From Microvirga sp. BSC39 (GTDB lineage Bacteria > Pseudomonadota > Alphaproteobacteria > Rhizobiales > Beijerinckiaceae), in contig NZ_JPUG01000071.1 of NCBI RefSeq assembly GCF_000739015.1, positions 20,029 to 84,028 of the forward strand: a DNA stretch of 64,000 nt. The letters are read 5' to 3'. Under the pieces are notes generated by a model. It was not told the origin of the DNA. It made no database searches and saw only the letters and a program-made list of their open reading frames with translations. The translations under genes were made by a program, and so were the position numbers. This document shows, piece by piece, positions 1 through 8,342 of the stretch (position 1 is the first letter of the stretch; each line of letters begins with the position of its first letter).

Positions 1-611
1 AAGAGATTGGCAACCTGATCGTGAGCCGACAGGAAGCGCTGAGCCTGTCCGGCTGATTTGAAGCGCTTCATGATGCATTCGCGTCGTCGGGTCGGTTGAT
101 GGCTGTTCTCGGCGCGATTGTTTAAGCCCTTGTGCTGCCGATGCTCGACGCTGGGCATCACTGACCTCTTTGCGACGGCATAGCTGGCCAGCTTGTCCGT
201 AATCATCACACGCGGGGCGATGCCCTGCTTCTTGAGAAGCTTGCGGAGCGAGCGCTTGGCAGCCTTCGCGTTGCGACGGCTCTGAACCAGAATGTCGAGT
301 ACGACACCATGCTGGTCCACAGCCCGCCACAACCAATGCTTCTCCCCAGCGATGCTGATGACAACCTCGTCGAGGTGCCATTTGTCCCCAGGAGCCGGAA
401 GACGCCTGCGGATCTGGTTGGCAAAGCTCTGACCAAACTTCAGGGCCCACTGCCGCACTGTCTCATGGCTGACCAGGATGCCGCGAGCTGCGAGCATCTC
501 CTCAACCATGCGTAAGCTGAGTGGGAATCGAAAGTAGAGCCACACGGCGTGGCTGATCACTTCGGCGGGGAAGCGGTGGCGGGCGTAGCGAGGATGACGG
601 GTCGGGTTCAT
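1..611 (-). CDS. IS6-family DDE transposase (3' end outside window)
   Basis: The minus-strand frame is open from ATG at 611 to the window edge, giving about 203 residues of a protein normally near 230. The start reads MNPTRHPRYARH. The DDE catalytic core is visible: Asp in the HLDEVVI segment, Asp in ITDKLASY and Glu in NRAENSHQPTR, in the order and spacing of IS6/IS26-type transposases. An N-terminal helix-turn-helix-like segment (LVSHETVRQW) precedes it. It moves its own element by cointegrate formation, as known for the family. No frameshift is seen, so it may be intact beyond the edge. Confidence 0.9.
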   Translation of the reverse strand, partial: MNPTRHPRYARHRFPAEVISHAVWLYFRFPLSLRMVEEMLAARGILVSHETVRQWALKFGQSFANQIRRRLPAPGDKWHLDEVVISIAGEKHWLWRAVDQHGVVLDILVQSRRNAKAAKRSLRKLLKKQGIAPRVMITDKLASYAVAKRSVMPSVEHRQHKGLNNRAENSHQPTRRRECIMKRFKSAGQAQRFLSAHDQVANL

Positions 612-662
612 TCCTCCCATATGCCTGGATCCGGTCACCCTCCGGTTAATTTGACGGTGCCC
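1..662 (-). mobile_element. IS6-family insertion sequence, cut by the window edge
   Basis: The transposase gene at 1-611 and the terminal sequence up to about 662 form one end of an IS6-family element. The presumed inverted-repeat tip, read on the minus strand, begins GGCACCGTCAAATTAACC and lies near 643-662. Right next to it the reading frame of an IS110 transposase resumes, so the element appears to have landed inside an IS110 copy. The other end lies outside the window, so terminal repeats and target duplications cannot be compared. Confidence 0.8.
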
Positions 663-966
663 CTGGCTCGGCTTGGTTCCGCGCCAGATCTCCACCGGTG
701 ACAGAACCGTGCTGGGCCGGCTGTCGAAGCGCGGCAACAGCTACCTGCGATCCCTGCTGATCCAGGCGGCCAAGGTTCTGCTGCTCTGGCCGACGAAGTG
801 GCACCAACACGGCTTTGGGGAGCGGCTGGCCGCCGCCTCGATGCGCCTGCACCACAATGTCCTGGCCGCGGCTCTGGCTAACAAGCTGGCGCGCATCGCC
901 TGGAGCGTGCTGAGCCAGAACCGCACCTATGAACCACGAGCCGCGGCTGTGACAGGCGGAGGCTGA
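658..966 (+). pseudogene. IS110-family transposase, C-terminal remnant
   Basis: About 100 codons match the C-terminal transposase_20 (IS116/IS110/IS902) region: WLGLVPRQ, then a STGDR segment, GRLSKRGNSYLRSLL, and a final ALANKLARIAWSVL stretch. The N-terminal RuvC-like catalytic domain is missing. The frame is open upstream exactly to the edge of the IS6 element at about 660, so the gene was probably split by that insertion and the remainder lies beyond the element or is lost. It ends with a normal TGA at 964-966. It cannot be functional as it stands. Confidence 0.85.
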
Positions 967-1581
967 AAGCCTCTGTCCGCATCAGTCGTCGCTCTGAACT
1001 TGCCGAGGTCTGCGAGAGGATGAGGAGATGGAGAACGGTCGCGCCGTCACATTGGGGCTCTGGTGACCCAAATGGCCACAACGGGCCGATCCGCTAATGA
1101 GAACCAATGTGCGCGGATATCCATGATGGCCAGGAGCTTTGCTCCACAAAAGGCCGGATACATTTGCGTAAGACCAACCTCACCAACTCCAAAGCCTCTT
1201 GCGACGCACGGCCGGTCCATACATCTGGGCCAAACTGAGCTATTGAGCATGGCCTCGTGAAGGTCAGCTTACCCTATGACTACAGAAGTTCGGCCTTCGT
1301 CTGCCTCGTGCCAGGAACCGACGTTGTGAGCACGCCAGGGTTGCGCCTGCGTTGCGCCCATTTCGGCCGTCTAGACCAGACGCGCGGGGACTCCAAAGCG
1401 GATACAGGCATCACCTCGCCACGCGGTTCTTCACAGCCAAGCCCCGGCGAATCCGTCATCGATGCGGAACTCGTTAGCGCCGCCCGGGTCGAGATCACCG
1501 TGGTGGATTGTCAAAACGCCTGGGGCAATGAGCCACCGACAACTGGGAACCGCTACGCACACGATCAGGACGCGTGTGCAT
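967..1581. other. 615-bp stretch with no supported gene
   Basis: Both strands carry open frames here, but none has a recognisable domain, a good ribosome-binding site or a compelling codon pattern, and they overlap one another. It separates the IS debris from the LysR gene and probably contains decayed sequence. Confidence 0.5.
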
Positions 1582-2499
1582 CTAGTTGGCTGGAGCCGCC
1601 GTCATTTGTGCCAATGCTGTGCGGAATACATGAGCGGCAGGGCCAAGCGGCTCATCCAGGCGGTGGGCGATATACGCCTCAGACGACACCTGCCCCTTCC
1701 GGCCGAGCGCTGTTGTGGCCACACGCACCAAGCGGCCTTCATACAGATCACGCTCCACCTGCCAGAATGGCAGGCGCCCCCAGCCCAAGCCCGCCAGGAT
1801 CATAGCATGCTTGGTGTCCTGGCTGCTGACACGACAGGTTTGGGGTGACAGAATACCGAAACTCCGCCCTTCCGACAGGGGCGTGGGATCGCCCAGAACA
1901 ATCTGAAGATGGTCGGCAAGATCGGGCAAGTCGACATCCCCACTCTTTGAGCGCAGGCCGAGCGGATGCCCTGGTGAGACCACAGCGACCTGTTCTATGG
2001 AGGAGATAGCTTCGAGTGCAATCCGCGGATCACGGAAATCCTCGCCCACGACAATGGCAAGCGCGCTGCGCTTCTCGATCAGCGACGTGATCGGCCCGCC
2101 CAGCGGCTCGACCGCCAGTCGAATCGACACTGAGGGATAGACCACGCGCATCTCCGTCAACGCCGCACCGATGGCTGCGATTGGAAACAGTGTGTCAACC
2201 GTGAGCGAAAGCTCGAGCTCGACACCTTCACCAAGATCACGGGCTCGTGCCCGCATGGCGTCGACCCTGAGAAGGATATCTCGAGCATTGGCCAGTAGTG
2301 CCTGTCCCTCAGGGGTCAGCACCGGGCGGTGCCCGGTCCGGTCGAACAATGCCACCCCAAGTTCAGCCTCCAGGTTGGCGATGGCGTGGCTGACCGCAGA
2401 CTGGACCCGGGACAGCCGCGCGGCGCCTGAGCGGAAGCTGCCACTGTCCGCCACCGTCACGAAGGTTCGCAGTTGATCTAGCGTCAGCACATCCAGCAT
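1582..2499 (-). CDS. LysR-family transcriptional regulator, divergent from wrbA
   Basis: The 305-residue protein has the length and layout of LysR regulators. The N-terminal winged helix-turn-helix (about residues 5-64) contains LDQLRTFVTVADSGSF and SAVSHAIANLEAELG, followed by a two-lobed effector-binding domain (about 90-300). It is divergent from wrbA and the MFS gene with 104 bp between starts. By the usual LysR arrangement it probably controls them and itself, sensing a small, perhaps quinone- or aromatic-type molecule; the ligand is not readable from sequence. The start ATG at 2499 fits the expected N-terminus (MLDVLTLDQLRTF). The tail may use any of several stops, but the frame is clean. 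Confidence 0.9.
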   Translation of the reverse strand: MLDVLTLDQLRTFVTVADSGSFRSGAARLSRVQSAVSHAIANLEAELGVALFDRTGHRPVLTPEGQALLANARDILLRVDAMRARARDLGEGVELELSLTVDTLFPIAAIGAALTEMRVVYPSVSIRLAVEPLGGPITSLIEKRSALAIVVGEDFRDPRIALEAISSIEQVAVVSPGHPLGLRSKSGDVDLPDLADHLQIVLGDPTPLSEGRSFGILSPQTCRVSSQDTKHAMILAGLGWGRLPFWQVERDLYEGRLVRVATTALGRKGQVSSEAYIAHRLDEPLGPAAHVFRTALAQMTAAPAN

Positions 2500-2603
2500 G
2501 ATCTATTCCGTCGATCAAACCCATCGATCTTATCTCACTCCCGCATATCAAGCATAGGCGTATCCTCCCTGCAACTCATCGAAGAAGCAGCAGAGGAAGA
2601 TCA

Positions 2604-3230
2604 ATGACGAAGGTGCTGGTGCTGTACTACTCGTCCTACGGCCATATCGAGACCATGGCCCAAGCCGTTGCCCAAGGTGCTCGGGATGCGGGAGCCGTCG
2701 CTGTGATCAAGCGCGTTCCGGAACTTGTTCCCGACCACATCGCTCAGAAGGCGGGATACAAGCGCGATCAGCCGGCTGAGATCGCGACCATTGCCGAACT
2801 GCCCGACTACGACGCAATCATCTTTGGCACGCCCACGCGCTTCGGCAACATGGCCTCGCAGATGAAGAACTTCCTCGACCAGTGCGGCGGCCTCTGGTTC
2901 GAGGACAAGCTGGTGGGCAAGGTGGGCAGCGTCTTTACCTCCACCGGCAGCCAGCATGGTGGCCAGGAAAGCACAATCCTCTCCGTCCATACTGTTCTGT
3001 TCCATCTTGGCATGGTGGTGGTTGGGCTGCCGTACACCTTCAAAGGCCAGGGCCGAATGGACGAGATCACCGGTGGCTCCCCCTACGGCGCCTCGACCCT
3101 GGCTGATGATGGAAAGGGCGGGGATCGCCAGCCCAGCGCCAACGAGTTAGAGGGAGCAAGCTTTCAGGGCTATCACGTCGCCGAGATCGCTCGCGCCCTG
3201 GCCGCTGCTCGGCTGAAAGAGGCGGCGTGA
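2604..3230 (+). CDS. wrbA: NAD(P)H:quinone oxidoreductase, WrbA family
   Basis: This 208-residue flavoprotein matches WrbA (type IV NAD(P)H:quinone oxidoreductase) along its whole length. The FMN phosphate-binding loop is YYSSYGHIETMA at the N-terminus. A GTPTRFGNMASQMKNFLD segment near residue 75 and a TGSQHGGQE motif near 115 bind flavin. The family reduces quinones by two electrons, avoiding semiquinone radicals, and forms cytosolic tetramers. A strong ribosome-binding site (AGAGGAAG) precedes ATG 2604. The stop overlaps the start of the MFS exporter (TGATG), so the two are translationally coupled; together they suggest detoxification and export of a quinone-like compound. Confidence 0.95.
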   Translation: MTKVLVLYYSSYGHIETMAQAVAQGARDAGAVAVIKRVPELVPDHIAQKAGYKRDQPAEIATIAELPDYDAIIFGTPTRFGNMASQMKNFLDQCGGLWFEDKLVGKVGSVFTSTGSQHGGQESTILSVHTVLFHLGMVVVGLPYTFKGQGRMDEITGGSPYGASTLADDGKGGDRQPSANELEGASFQGYHVAEIARALAAARLKEAA

Positions 3231-4429
3231 TGACGACCGCAGCGTACGCAGCGATCCCGCGGAACACCCACTGGGGTGTTGTCAGTGTGGTGGTGGGGTC
3301 TGGCATCGTCACCGCAATGCAGGTCGGCAAGGCGGCCATTGCCACGCCTTTGTTGCAGACAGACCTGGGCCTTGATCTCGCGGCTGCCGGTTGGCTGACC
3401 GGGATCTTCGCTGTTCTTGGTCTCGTCGGCGGGATTCCCGCCGGCACGTTCGTCGCTCGCGTTGGGGATCGCCGGATGCTGATCCTCGGTCTTGGTGTGA
3501 TCGCTCTGGGTACGGTCATCGGCGCAACGGCGCTAGGGGTCCCCGTACTTCTGGCCTCGCGGGCCTTGGAAGGCTTCGGCTTTCTTCTAGTCACCGTCGC
3601 CGGTCCTGCCATCCTCCATCGGGTGGTGCAGCCCGGGCAGCGTGACCTCGCCTTTGCCCTGTGGAGTTGTTTCATGCCAGCCGGCATGGCGCTTGCCATG
3701 CTCGCCGGGCCGCTGTTCAGCGACTGGCGGACGCTCTGGTGGGGCAATGCGGGTCTGGCGGCAGCAGCCATCGTGGCAGGTCTGGCGATTGTCCCGGCTG
3801 CACCAGCACGCGTGTCAGTCTCCTGGAGGAGCGCGGCGTCCGATGCGCTGCAGGTGCTGACAAGCAGAGAGCCCGTTCTCCTGGCGGTGTGTTTTGGCTC
3901 CTACAGCCTAATGTTCTTTGCCCTGTTCAGCTTTCTCCCGGTGCTGCTGATGGAGCAGATGGAGATTGCGCATGGTACCGCCGGATTGCTCAGTTCCGTT
4001 GCCACCGGCGCGAACATCATCGGCAATCTCGCGGCGGGCTACCTGCTGGCGCGTGGCACCAGTCGCTTTGCGCTCCTCTCTGGGGCGTACCTGATCATGG
4101 GTCTCACCGGGATCGGCATCTTCCTGCAGGTTTTTGGCGGTACGCCAACTCTCACTCTCTGCATTCTGTTCTCCGGAGTTGGCGGCTTGATCCCGGCCAC
4201 TCTGATCTCATCAGCCCCACTCGTGGCGCCCTCCGCTGCGCTCGCCCCTGTGGTCATCGGGCTTGTCATGCAAGGCAGCAATCTCGGCCAGGTGATCGGT
4301 CCTGTCACAATCGGTGGTGCAATCGCGTCTTACGGGTGGAAAGCGGCAGCCGGGATCATCCTGATCTCCGGTTTGATTGCCACCATAGCCGTGCTGGTCG
4401 TCAGCTTCAGTGACGAGCTGCCCCCCTAA
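3230..4429 (+). CDS. MFS transporter coupled to wrbA
   Basis: The roughly 399-residue protein has about 12 hydrophobic segments and the MFS loop 2-3 signature in the form ARVGDRRM near residue 75. The start is placed at ATG 3230, which overlaps the wrbA stop by one base (TGATG); an upstream in-frame GTG at 3227 is possible. It resembles CynX/NimT or sugar-efflux-like MFS members, with loosely similar halves, but the substrate cannot be read. Overlap with wrbA and divergence from a LysR gene suggest export or import of the compound that WrbA acts on. Confidence 0.85.
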   Translation: MTTAAYAAIPRNTHWGVVSVVVGSGIVTAMQVGKAAIATPLLQTDLGLDLAAAGWLTGIFAVLGLVGGIPAGTFVARVGDRRMLILGLGVIALGTVIGATALGVPVLLASRALEGFGFLLVTVAGPAILHRVVQPGQRDLAFALWSCFMPAGMALAMLAGPLFSDWRTLWWGNAGLAAAAIVAGLAIVPAAPARVSVSWRSAASDALQVLTSREPVLLAVCFGSYSLMFFALFSFLPVLLMEQMEIAHGTAGLLSSVATGANIIGNLAAGYLLARGTSRFALLSGAYLIMGLTGIGIFLQVFGGTPTLTLCILFSGVGGLIPATLISSAPLVAPSAALAPVVIGLVMQGSNLGQVIGPVTIGGAIASYGWKAAAGIILISGLIATIAVLVVSFSDELPP

Positions 4430-4501
4430 GAGTCCCTCAGAGGAAGCCAATCGATAGAGCGTCTGTTTGATCATCTCTATGCCATTGGGGCGGAGGCCAG
4501 G

Positions 4502-4891
4502 ATGAATCCTAGTCTGCTAAAATTCGACGAAATGATCCTGTTCCGCAATACAATGCGGATTACGGAGGGCCATCTTCACGCCTTCAAGCGAGCCATTATC
4601 GAGGCGGTTGAATTCGTGGAGAAAAACGGCCCGCAGTTGATGGTACAGACCTTCATCGACGAGCAACGCATGCTCGCGACCAGCTATCAGCTCTATCCGG
4701 ACTCCGAGGCTGTCCTCGAGCACTGGCGGCTTGCCGATCCATACATCGCCAAGGTCATGGAACATTGTGTGGTTGCGGAATTTCAGATTCACGGCGACCC
4801 AAGCGCGGCGGTACTGGAACGGATGCGCCCAATGCTCAATGACGGTCGGGCAACCCTGACGCCGCGCCTTGCAGGCTTTCTTCGGCTGTAG
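4502..4891 (+). CDS. Conserved hypothetical protein, ABM-like fold suspected
   Basis: The 129-residue soluble protein has a layout reminiscent of dimeric alpha-beta barrel (antibiotic biosynthesis monooxygenase-like) proteins: a strand (ILFRNTMRI), a helix (HLHAFKRAIIEAVEF), then strands and the segment SYQLYPDSEAVLEHW. No catalytic residue can be assigned. It starts 72 bp after the MFS gene in the same direction, so it may belong to the wrbA transcript. Its last 103 bp overlap, tail to tail, a decayed MFS gene on the other strand. Confidence 0.65.
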   Translation: MNPSLLKFDEMILFRNTMRITEGHLHAFKRAIIEAVEFVEKNGPQLMVQTFIDEQRMLATSYQLYPDSEAVLEHWRLADPYIAKVMEHCVVAEFQIHGDPSAAVLERMRPMLNDGRATLTPRLAGFLRL

Positions 4892-5298
4892 AGCATTATC
4901 AACAGGCTGTAGATGACCACACTTTCGGAACGATGGGCATAGACGTCCCGGACGGCCGCGAAGGTGGCCACCATGACTGCCAAAGGACCAAAGGCTTGCA
5001 AGAAGCGAAGCGCGACAAAGGGTATGGCGGCCGATGACGTTGCCAGATTAAACGATGTTGCTGCGAATAGGATCGCGCCTCCGATAAGAACCGGCCGCCG
5101 TCCTGTACGATCGGAGATCGGCCAGAAGATGATCTGGCCCAGGCCGAGCATTACCATGTAGATGCTCAACTTGAGCTGGACGATGGCCGGGACTAACACC
5201 GAGAATGCCGGGCATAGCCGAAACGATGGGACCATTGGACGGGAAAACGGATTCGGGAAGGTCCGGATTGGGTCTAAGTGTAACGTTAAGCGGATCAA
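4789..5298 (-). pseudogene. Bcr/CflA-type MFS drug exporter, internal fragment
   Basis: Only about 100 residues of a 400-residue family remain. The recognisable part contains VQLKLSIYM, GLGQIIFWPISDRTGRRPVL (the MFS loop 2-3 motif) and FLQAFGPLAVMVATFAAVRDVY, which are TM2 to TM4 of Bcr/CflA exporters. The N-terminal approximately 30 codons do not match and the protein runs into an unrelated tail after about residue 135. It is truncated on both sides and antisense to the 3' end of the preceding gene. I regard it as a dead fragment. Confidence 0.75.
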
Positions 5299-5448
5299 AT
5301 GAAGGTCCGGTCAGCGCGCAATCGCAGAACTTGGGATAAGGTCAGCCCAGTGCCATCAAGAGACCTTCAGGGCCTCGCCGCCAACTTGGCTGTAGACGGC
5401 CTGACTTTGTAGAGGTCACACGCATCGTCAGTTGCGTCCGGCTACGGG

Positions 5449-6002
5449 CTAGTAATGGCGGTCGAGCGTCGGACGTTTACCGAAAATGGCCTGGTCCACC
5501 CGAACAATGGTGGCGCCTTCCTCGATCGCCTCTTCGAAATCGCCGGTCATGCCCATCGACAGCCCCGTCAGGCCGGGGTGCCGTCTGACGGTTTCATCGC
5601 GCAAGCTGCGCAGCAGCGCAAAGCAGCATCGCACCCTCGCCGTGTCAGAGCGGAACAGCGCGAGCGTCATCACCCTGGGGGCTTCAGACGCGGGAACTGT
5701 TCAAGAGTATCGACAAAAGGCATTAATGCGTCAGGGTCGAGCCCTAACTTGCTGTGCTCGCTCGAGGTGTTGACCTGGACATAGACGTCGAGAAAGCGAT
5801 CCTCTCGCTCGAGCCGCCTATTGAGCAAATCGGCGAGTCGGAGGCTGTCCAGGGCATGGAACTCCGAGGCAAAACGGGTCAGGTATTTGACCTTGTTGGT
5901 TTGGAGATGTCCGACAATGCTCCAGCCAACGGCGAGATCGCTCAGTGCCGCACGCTTGGCGGTCGCCTCCTGGATCTCGTCTTCACCGCAGGAGCGGCTC
6001 AA
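5449..6002 (-). pseudogene. YggS/PROSC-family PLP homeostasis protein, truncated and frameshifted
   Basis: Two consecutive minus-strand frames together match the C-terminal two thirds of YggS (pyridoxal-phosphate homeostasis) proteins. The upstream part (6002 to about 5670) has GEDEIQEATAKRAAL, WSIVGHLQTNKVKYL and VYVQVNTSSEHSKLG. The downstream part (5673 to 5449) has MTLALFRSD, LSMGMTGDFEEAIEEG and VRVDQAIFGKRP. A frameshift near 5670 separates them. The first 75-80 residues, including the PLP-binding lysine, are missing; the homology stops just before the LysR stop at 6023. It is a clear gene remnant. Confidence 0.85.
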
Positions 6003-6022
6003 GGCGAGCGATCAGAGCTCGT

Positions 6023-6931
6023 CTAAAGATCTGCCTCCGCGAATATCCCGCCGATCCAGTCGAGAAACACGCGCAATCTCGGGGCCGTATGGCGGTTCTG
6101 CGGATAAAGGGCAGATAGCGGCGTCGGTGTCGGCGGACAGTCCGACAACACCTCCACCAGGGTCCCGTTGTCCAGATCTTGTTTCAGACGGTATCGTGGG
6201 GCTTGGATCAGGCCGAACCCCATTCGGGCGAGTTCGGCCATCGTGTCGGAATTATTGACTGTAATCCTGCAGGGCAGGCTGATGTACCGGACTCTGCTGT
6301 CAGCCATGAATTCCAATGGTATGACTTGCCCGGTCCGAGACGAGACGAAGCCCACAGCCGTGTGCCCAACAAGGTCGCTCAGCGACCGAGGGATGCCGTG
6401 TCGTTCCAAATAGGCCGGACTGGCGCACGTGATCTCGCTGATTATACCAAGACGGCGCATGATCAGACCACTGTCGTCCACCTCCCCCGCGCGGATCACG
6501 CAGTCAACACCCTCGCGAACGAGATCGACCAATCTGTCACCCTGCCCGAGTTGTAGATCTAGCAGGGGATAGCGGTCGAGGAACTCCTGCAGTCGCGGCA
6601 GAAGGAAGGTCCGTGTCAGCAGGCCATGAGCATCGACGCGCAGCAGCCCCCGGGGCTGGGCGTCGCGAAACACATTCTCGGCTTCGTCAACCTCTGCCAG
6701 GATCGCAAGGCATCTCTCATAGAAAGCCTTGCCGTCCAGGGTCGGCGTCACGTGGCGTGTGGTTCGCTCAAGAAGCCGTACGCCGAGATCCTTCTCGAGC
6801 TGTTTGATCGCCTCGGTCGCCGTCGAGCGGGCAAGTGTCAGGTCGGCGGCGGCCGCCGCGAAGCTGCGGCGTTCCACCACGCGAACGAAAAGCTGCATGC
6901 GGTCAAGGCGATCCATGCGATTGTTCAGCAT
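6023..6931 (-). CDS. LysR-family regulator, divergent from an SDR gene
   Basis: The 302-residue protein has a LysR winged helix-turn-helix at the N-terminus (MQLFVRVVERRSFAAAAAD, then STATEAIKQLEKDLG) and a type 2 periplasmic-binding-like effector domain with the segment PRLQEFLDRYP near residue 110. It belongs to the large subgroup often next to SDR or quinone genes. The 86 bp to the SDR start at 7018 is the expected shared control region. The start could also be the ATG at 6916 (MDRLDRMQLF), since neither has a clear ribosome-binding site. Confidence 0.88.
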   Translation of the reverse strand: MLNNRMDRLDRMQLFVRVVERRSFAAAAADLTLARSTATEAIKQLEKDLGVRLLERTTRHVTPTLDGKAFYERCLAILAEVDEAENVFRDAQPRGLLRVDAHGLLTRTFLLPRLQEFLDRYPLLDLQLGQGDRLVDLVREGVDCVIRAGEVDDSGLIMRRLGIISEITCASPAYLERHGIPRSLSDLVGHTAVGFVSSRTGQVIPLEFMADSRVRYISLPCRITVNNSDTMAELARMGFGLIQAPRYRLKQDLDNGTLVEVLSDCPPTPTPLSALYPQNRHTAPRLRVFLDWIGGIFAEADL

Positions 6932-7017
6932 ACCCGAATTGTGATGTCAATTTTCGCCTGATTGTTTAGGCCAGACCGTGGTTCTACACCTATCCCGTCA
7001 GAAGGTAGGAGCATGTC

Positions 7018-7758
7018 ATGACCAGCCAAACTCAGCGGGTCGCTATCGTCACAGGAGCCTCGAGGGGCATCGGAGCGGCCATCGCTCGACGGCTAGCCCG
7101 TGACGGCATCGCCATCATCGTCAATTACGCAATGAACCCAGAGGCTGCGGACGAGGTCGTATCGGCCATTTCCGCCGAGGGAGGCACGGCCTTGGCCGTC
7201 CAGGCCGATATCGGCAGTCCGAAGGGGATGACCAACCTATTCGATGCGGCAGAAGCCGCCCTTGGCGGCGTCGACATCCTCGTCAACAACGCGGCCGTGA
7301 TGACTCTCTCGCCGCTCATTGGGGTCGACGATGAGAGCTTCCAGGTGCAGGTCGACACCAATCTCGGCGGCGTCTTCCGCGGCCTGCGGGAAGCGGGACG
7401 ACGTCTAAGGGATGGTGGGCGCATCGTCAGCTTCTCGTCGAGCGTCGTCGGGCTCTACCAGCCGACTTATGGTGTCTACGCGGCCACGAAGGCTGCCGTC
7501 GAGGCGCTAACCCACGTCTTTGCCAAGGAGCTTGGGCCGCGCAGGGTCACGGTCAATGCAGTCGCTCCGGGCCCAGTGGAAACCGACCTGTTCCTGACAG
7601 GCAAGTCGGACGAGCAGGTGAAGGCCATTGTCGGGATGAATCCCATGCGGCGGCTTGGTCAGCCAGAGGACATCGCATCCGTCGTGGCCTTCCTGGTGAG
7701 CCCCGAGGGCGGCTGGATCAACGGGCAGACGATACGTGCCAATGGCGGCGTGATCTGA
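7018..7758 (+). CDS. SDR-family NAD(P)-dependent oxidoreductase
   Basis: The 246-residue classical short-chain dehydrogenase carries TGASRGIGAAIA (cofactor-binding glycine motif, residues 12-23), an NNAA motif near 90, a Ser in SFSSSVVG and the YAATK catalytic Tyr/Lys near residue 155. The C-terminal PMRRLGQPEDIASVVAFL segment is typical of FabG-like members. A strong ribosome-binding site (TAGGAG) lies six bases before ATG 7018. It is divergent from the LysR gene and followed after 109 bp by a tautomerase, suggesting a small detoxification or catabolic unit. The substrate is unknown. Confidence 0.92.
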   Translation: MTSQTQRVAIVTGASRGIGAAIARRLARDGIAIIVNYAMNPEAADEVVSAISAEGGTALAVQADIGSPKGMTNLFDAAEAALGGVDILVNNAAVMTLSPLIGVDDESFQVQVDTNLGGVFRGLREAGRRLRDGGRIVSFSSSVVGLYQPTYGVYAATKAAVEALTHVFAKELGPRRVTVNAVAPGPVETDLFLTGKSDEQVKAIVGMNPMRRLGQPEDIASVVAFLVSPEGGWINGQTIRANGGVI

Positions 7759-7867
7759 CGAGGTGCCATGAAGAGGACACTGTGACCTGAAGCTCTTTCA
7801 CTTTCTAGGAGTTCACTGGCTGGACCTCTTCTGCATCAACACAACTCAACCATGAAAGGACAACGCA

Positions 7868-8083
7868 ATGCCGTTTGTGAACATCAAGACCCCTGAAGGC
7901 GCCCTGAGCCGGACCCAGAAAGAGGAGATCATGCATCGGACGACGAGTATGCTGGTCGAGTATTTCTCCGAGGCGGCACGGCCTCACACGATGGTGCTCA
8001 TTGAAGAAGTGAAGGATGGAGGATATGGGCGAGCCGATGAAATCTTCATCATCCCGCAGGACTATCGAGCTAACGAAGAGTGA
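7868..8083 (+). CDS. 4-oxalocrotonate tautomerase-family protein
   Basis: The 71-residue protein begins MPFVNIKTPEGALSRTQK, so Pro-1, the catalytic base of the tautomerase superfamily once Met is removed, is in place. The length matches 4-OT monomers (about 62-75), which form hexamers. A ribosome-binding site AAAGGA precedes ATG 7868. Arg residues usually found at positions 11 and 39 are not obvious, so the substrate may differ from 2-hydroxymuconate. It is followed by a stem-loop at 8101. Confidence 0.85.
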   Translation: MPFVNIKTPEGALSRTQKEEIMHRTTSMLVEYFSEAARPHTMVLIEEVKDGGYGRADEIFIIPQDYRANEE

Positions 8084-8100
8084 TGACTGAGCACTACATC

Positions 8101-8133
8101 AGCGCACGTGCCTCGACCACGTGCGCTTTGTCT
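8101..8133 (+). terminator. Candidate Rho-independent terminator after the tautomerase
   Basis: Perfect 10-bp arms AGCGCACGTG (8101-8110) and CACGTGCGCT (8118-8127) flank a 7-nt loop, followed by TTGTCT. It begins 18 bp after the tautomerase stop. The T-tract is weak. Confidence 0.7.
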
Positions 8134-8141
8134 GTTGTGGG

Positions 8142-8228
8142 GCACGCACTGACGATCCCCTGCCCTTCGTGAATGCCCGTTCTTCCGCTCAACTGCGGAC
8201 GTACGCTCTACTTCCGGAGCGTGCCAGG
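8142..8228 (+). repeat. Intergenic repeat, copy 1
   Basis: The stretch contains CACGCACTGACGATCCCCT and, about 60 bp later, CTACTTCCGGAGCGTGCCAG. A second copy at 19522-19610 shares the first 19 bases exactly and the tail with a few changes. The middle is more divergent. It carries no open frame and lies between genes. A short tail-only relative sits at about 48855-48880 (CTCTACTTCCGAGAAGTGCC). Confidence 0.7.
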
Positions 8229-8342
8229 AGCAGTCCTTGTAAGAAGCCGCACTAGGTGAGCCTGCGTCTGCGAACGACTCGATACTTCGCGCGCCTGACC
8301 CGCTCAAGGATCAAGCGCGCGATTGAGTAGATCCAGATTGCA

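Noticed and set aside
1257..1805. 182-codon frame in the gap before the LysR gene
   Set aside because: It overlaps the LysR gene antisense and has no domain or good start; composition is compatible with a chance frame.
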